From positions 1 through 24,144 of the forward strand of contig CAZAQS010000047.1 of the NCBI GenBank assembly GCA_964486825.1: DNA of 24,144 nucleotides, written 5' to 3'. The stretch comes from CAZAQS01 sp964486825 (GTDB taxonomy: Bacteria; Chloroflexota; Anaerolineae; Anaerolineales; UBA4823). Shown piece after piece: positions 23,901 through 24,144 of the stretch (the stretch's first letter is position 1; every line of letters begins with the position of its first letter). Under the pieces are notes generated by a model, which was given only the letters and a program-made list of their open reading frames with translations, searched no databases and had not been told where the DNA came from. Position numbers and translations under genes: made by a program.

Positions 23901-24059
23901 CAGGCCTATATCGACCTCAAGAACTCGGTCGAGGGCACTCCGCTTTACGTTTACCAATCTGCTCCCAAAGAGGCCGGCAAGCCTCCCTCGGAGCTCAAGC
24001 CAGGCGACCGGGGCCTATTACCCACCCTGGCTTTGGTCGTGAGCCGGTTCAAGAAGTAG
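20934..24059 (+). CDS. glyA-gcvT: serine hydroxymethyltransferase-aminomethyltransferase (GlyA-GcvT) fusion
   Basis: This 1041-residue cytoplasmic protein joins two one-carbon enzymes. Residues ~1-435 are SHMT (serine + THF to glycine + methylene-THF): LIPSESSAPEAV, YAEGYP, the HVAGLVAAG block, and PLP-lysine K265 in TTHKSLCGPRGA. It has SES where SEN is usual and about 28 extra residues between YAEGYP and YYKGVEYAD. Residues ~639-1041 are GcvT, the glycine-cleavage T-protein: TPVYDTHARLGAKIIPFAGWEMPVWY, AAGLFDVAHMG, VIDDLLVY, ALQGPRSRDILLAL, RTGYTGE and LGARDSLRTEAGLPLYGHEM. The middle (~475-600) resembles a degenerate GcvT N-terminal folate-binding fold. AGGAG lies seven bases upstream of the ATG. 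Joining the domains could channel methylene-THF and glycine between the two activities. No glycine-cleavage P or H gene is nearby. Confidence 0.94.
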   Translation: MTDFLFRGSIAELDPDLDQLIQYETERQYRKIILIPSESSAPEAVRQALGSVFQNLYAEGYPDEDTRWMSEADILDYPARLGHYRRYSDPRYYKGVEYADILEALARRRCAEVFATPEVPADELYVNVQALSGAPANNAVYNALISPGDTILGMDLLHGGHLTHGSPVNRSGKLYNAVHYTVDPQTEKIDYDAVETLALEHHPKIIIAGYSSYPWSVDWARFKAIAKSAGAYLLADIAHVAGLVAAGVYPTPVGYADIITFTTHKSLCGPRGACIITRDASLAKKIDRGVFPGEQGGPHMHAVAGMAVAFKMAKTSQFREYQRQVVLNCTAFTERLQARGLRIPYGGTDTHLMNLDCNSVKGSDGTPLSGDQAARILDLAGIVVNRNTIPGDASAANPAGIRMGTPWITQRGFKEAEMRQLADIIADLLQSVMPYSIGGRKGQLQRAKVDFTVLENAKLRVRDLAMAAGIDYEPGHATYPHFWYTDDAIGNGEAAALELRGDDVRTFVNYAFSSSAESLSPGASQATRLCTPQGFLDGVLACLDPRVYQFVLPAGKAALAAAWLRALSDGYVAFDDDLQRKLPGPVSVAGATPSAPAALEGNPLGERKPYYIGIQPQDGAGDPLPEFQWPEIEAPLRRTPVYDTHARLGAKIIPFAGWEMPVWYTSVMEEHLAVRKAAGLFDVAHMGVYQAEGPDAGVFLDSVVGNDVSGLAVGESLYTHFLTPGAQVIDDLLVYRRGAEKFLVVVNASNDDKDWAWLNAVKDGQVKVDLERPWAQAFGRGVQLRNLRDPKEGADMRVDIALQGPRSRDILLALGCDDGTMRQIKALKRTQLCDAVVGGFDLVVSRTGYTGERMAFELFVHPDRADELFNALLKAGEPFGLKPCGLGARDSLRTEAGLPLYGHEMGGEHSLGVGEGGFGAYVKTYKPWFIGRQAFLEREAARKSEVVRFRFTEKGVRMAHPADPVMDKRGRVVGWVTSCAVDSDGYLTGQAYIDLKNSVEGTPLYVYQSAPKEAGKPPSELKPGDRGLLPTLALVVSRFKK

Positions 24060-24065
24060 TGGCAG

Positions 24066-24101
24066 ACTCCCGCAGGCTTGCAGATTACCTGCGGGAGTTT
24101 T
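24066..24101 (+). terminator. intrinsic terminator after SHMT-GcvT
   Basis: CTCCCGCAGG (24067-24076) pairs perfectly with CCTGCGGGAG (24088-24097) and is followed by TTTT (24098-24101). The hairpin starts seven bases after the fusion gene stop. The remaining ~40 bases of the window hold nothing recognisable. Confidence 0.92.
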
Positions 24102-24144
24102 GACGAAACCTATCCCTAATCCACCTTCATATTTTGCTAGAGAA

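Noticed and set aside
1..24144. CRISPR array, tRNA/rRNA genes, insertion sequences, phage integration sites
   Set aside because: No regularly spaced repeats, cloverleaf or rRNA motifs, transposase motifs or flanking direct repeats were recognised by reading the window. No tRNA or RNA-family search could be run.

Overview
The window looks like bacterial chromosome, most plausibly an anaerobic or facultative Chloroflexota (Anaerolineae-like) genome. This is inferred from a serine hydroxymethyltransferase-aminomethyltransferase fusion, a giant LacI-type sensor/histidine kinase/AraC protein, a lipoprotein-anchored peptide-type ABC importer and an MttB-family protein. No rRNA, tRNA, CRISPR array, insertion sequence or phage gene was seen. 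The left ~6 kb looks AT-richer by eye than the rest.

Region 1 (1-5.6 kb, minus strand) is a sugar-uptake and regulation locus. A 1208-residue soluble hybrid sensor (LacI-like ligand domain, GAF-like region, histidine kinase, two receivers, AraC DNA-binding domain) is followed by a stand-alone receiver protein and an RbsC-type sugar permease. A possible next gene starts at the window edge. Two dyad elements lie between the sensor and the receiver. A small NTF2/SnoaL-like gene (5852-6244) is divergent from the sensor.

Region 2 (6.3-14.8 kb, minus strand) is one compact operon read from 14845 down to 6320. Its order is: lipoprotein substrate-binding protein, DppC-like permease, fused DppD-DppF ATPase, DppB-like permease, MmgE/PrpD-family protein and MttB-family methyltransferase. 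It ends in a hairpin terminator at 6268-6299. A perfect 11-bp hairpin separates the binding-protein gene from the rest. The likely role is import of a (perhaps methylated or amine-containing) small molecule followed by demethylation or dehydration. Divergently, 15264-17537 encodes an orphan molybdopterin subunit of the xanthine dehydrogenase family behind a near-consensus promoter and a structured leader.

Region 3 (17.85-20.74 kb, plus strand) is the least familiar part. It is a four-gene cassette closed by a terminator, each gene with a strong Shine-Dalgarno: a lipoprotein resembling a free-standing subtilisin pro-domain; an S8 protease that carries a related pro-domain but no signal peptide; a 91-residue acidic protein with a duplicated P-[QE]-[YW]-L-[LV]-D motif; and a possible 41-residue TTG-start peptide. 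This is the best candidate for an undescribed system, a protease with dedicated inhibitor/partner proteins.

Region 4 (20.79-24.1 kb, plus strand) is a single-gene transcription unit: a sigma-70-like promoter overlapped by one arm of a 9-bp inverted repeat, a 1041-residue SHMT-GcvT fusion for serine/glycine one-carbon metabolism, and a perfect terminator.
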